Assembly (NCBI GenBank): GCA_900555375.1
Contig: USLC01000054.1
Location: 1 to 5,961, forward strand
DNA: 5,961 nucleotides
Direction: 5' to 3'
Origin: an uncultured Eubacteriales bacterium
Lineage (GTDB): Bacteria > Bacillota > Clostridia > Monoglobales > Monoglobaceae
Positions 5,699 to 5,961 of this stretch are shown here, piece after piece; position 1 is the first letter of the stretch, and every line of letters begins with the position of its first letter. The position numbers and the translations under genes were made by a program. The notes beneath the pieces are model-generated. The model saw only the letters and a list, made by a program, of their open reading frames with translations. It searched no databases and was not told the DNA's origin.

Positions 5699-5961
5699 AT
5701 GTTTAAAGGTAAAATTACTGTTGTCGGTGCGGGAAACGTAGGGTCTACGATAGCTTATACGCTTATGATGAGCGGACTTGTATCGGAAATCGTTCTTATT
5801 GAAATGTTTTATCAAAAGATAGGACCAGCCATTTCACATAGTACGGTTTATAATTTTTTATTTCTATATTTTGCCGAAACCAATTTGTCTGAAGTGAGTA
5901 TAAACACGCGGGTATCAGATATGCGTATTTTGCATATCGATACCCCTGCGCGTTTATTGGA
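5699..5961 (+). CDS. ldh: L-lactate dehydrogenase-like N-terminus; similarity ends near base 5800 (interrupted or chimeric, open to the window edge)
   Basis: The ATG at 5699 follows GAGGTGAT (5688-5695), a good ribosome binding site. The first ~34 residues (KITVVGAGNVGSTIAYTLM and SEIVLIE) are a classic NAD-binding Rossmann start of the lactate/malate dehydrogenase family. They include the GxGxxG loop and the acidic residue at the end of strand beta-2, here Glu where Asp is usual. AYTLMMSGL favours lactate over malate dehydrogenase, a tentative choice. The cytoplasmic enzyme would reduce pyruvate to lactate with NADH. After LIE the expected continuation (INKEKAEGEAMDL-like) is absent. The frame stays open for another ~53 codons to the window edge but reads as unrelated sequence. 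The gene is therefore either disrupted, rearranged, or joined to foreign sequence by misassembly. The dehydrogenase start is firm; the full product is not. Confidence 0.7.
   Translation, partial: MFKGKITVVGAGNVGSTIAYTLMMSGLVSEIVLIEMFYQKIGPAISHSTVYNFLFLYFAETNLSEVSINTRVSDMRILHIDTPARLL
5801..5961. other. AT-rich segment of uncertain origin downstream of the dehydrogenase break
   Basis: Bases 5801-5890 contain 26 G+C of 90 (29%), against 41 of 102 (40%) in the dehydrogenase start at 5699-5800. In the forward frame the text includes KIGPAISHSTVYN followed by AETNLSEVSI. This resembles the recognition helix and following strand of Fur/PerR-family regulators (…S.ATVYNNL..F.E..LV.E…), but with one extra residue and no convincing metal-site continuation. 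On the reverse strand a frame is also open from the window edge (5960) to a TAA at 5798-5796, about 54 codons, with no recognised product. I cannot decide which strand, if either, is coding. Confidence 0.4.
5900..5957. repeat. Long imperfect inverted repeat (hairpin)
   Basis: The left arm 5900-5924 and right arm 5932-5957 pair as a stem of 23 Watson-Crick pairs with one A-C mismatch (5906/5951), a bulged A at 5917, a 2-base bulge at 5946-5947 and a 7-base loop (GTATTTT). The core is GGGTATC-A-GATATGC against GCATATC-GATACCC. There is no T-run after the stem within the window, so it is not an obvious intrinsic terminator. Such structures occur at the ends of IS200/IS605-like elements, in MITEs and at recombination sites. 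Which of these applies cannot be told from one end. Confidence 0.8.

Noticed and set aside
5796..5960. Reverse-strand gene fragment ending with TAA at 5798-5796
   Set aside because: The frame is open for ~54 codons, but the product is unrecognised, has no start in the window and competes with an open forward frame. It is noted only as a possibility.

Overview
The window looks like chromosomal DNA of an anaerobic, monoderm Clostridia-type Firmicute, possibly a gut or rumen plant-fibre degrader. The evidence is strong AGGAGG-like ribosome binding sites, secreted proteins with S-layer homology (SLH) domains, a cohesin domain and a dockerin domain, an M18 aminopeptidase and a lactate dehydrogenase start, all with moderate GC and many AAA/TAT/AGC/GCG codons. 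The species is not identifiable from this sequence alone.

Layout, all on the + strand: (1) the last 37 codons of an M18-family aspartyl aminopeptidase (1-115). (2) A 438-aa secreted cohesin-SLH protein (133-1449), built as signal peptide, T/S-E-P repeat linker, one cohesin, poly-glycine linker and three SLH domains. (3) A 359-aa secreted dockerin protein (1446-2525), overlapping the previous gene by 4 bases and built as signal peptide, acidic linker, Trp-rich beta-sandwich, Ig-like domain and a C-terminal dockerin with two intact calcium loops. (4) A 1029-aa secreted SLH protein (2543-5632), whose N-terminal domain is related to the beta-sandwich of gene 3, followed by three SLH repeats and about 670 residues of unrecognised, beta-rich modular sequence. 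(5) A short intergenic region with a likely promoter, then the first ~34 codons of an L-lactate dehydrogenase-like gene (from 5699). Its similarity stops abruptly near 5800. The remaining ~160 bases are AT-rich, do not look like dehydrogenase and contain a long imperfect hairpin (5900-5957).

How the genes may work together: the three central genes form a tight, probably translationally coupled cluster for cell-surface display. The cohesin-SLH protein would sit in the wall through its SLH domains and present one cohesin. The adjacent gene supplies a soluble dockerin protein that could dock on it and so display a Trp-rich, CBM-like domain. The third gene places a related domain directly on the wall through its own SLH repeats. 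No catalytic domain is visible in any of the three, so this looks like a small surface scaffold or adhesion module rather than an enzyme. Binding between this cohesin and this dockerin is inferred from domain families and gene order; it is not shown by the sequence.

The most unusual points are this non-enzymatic cohesin/dockerin pair, the shared head domain delivered by two different anchoring routes, and the broken dehydrogenase with its hairpin-bearing downstream sequence. The last may be a mobile insertion, a rearrangement or an assembly chimera.
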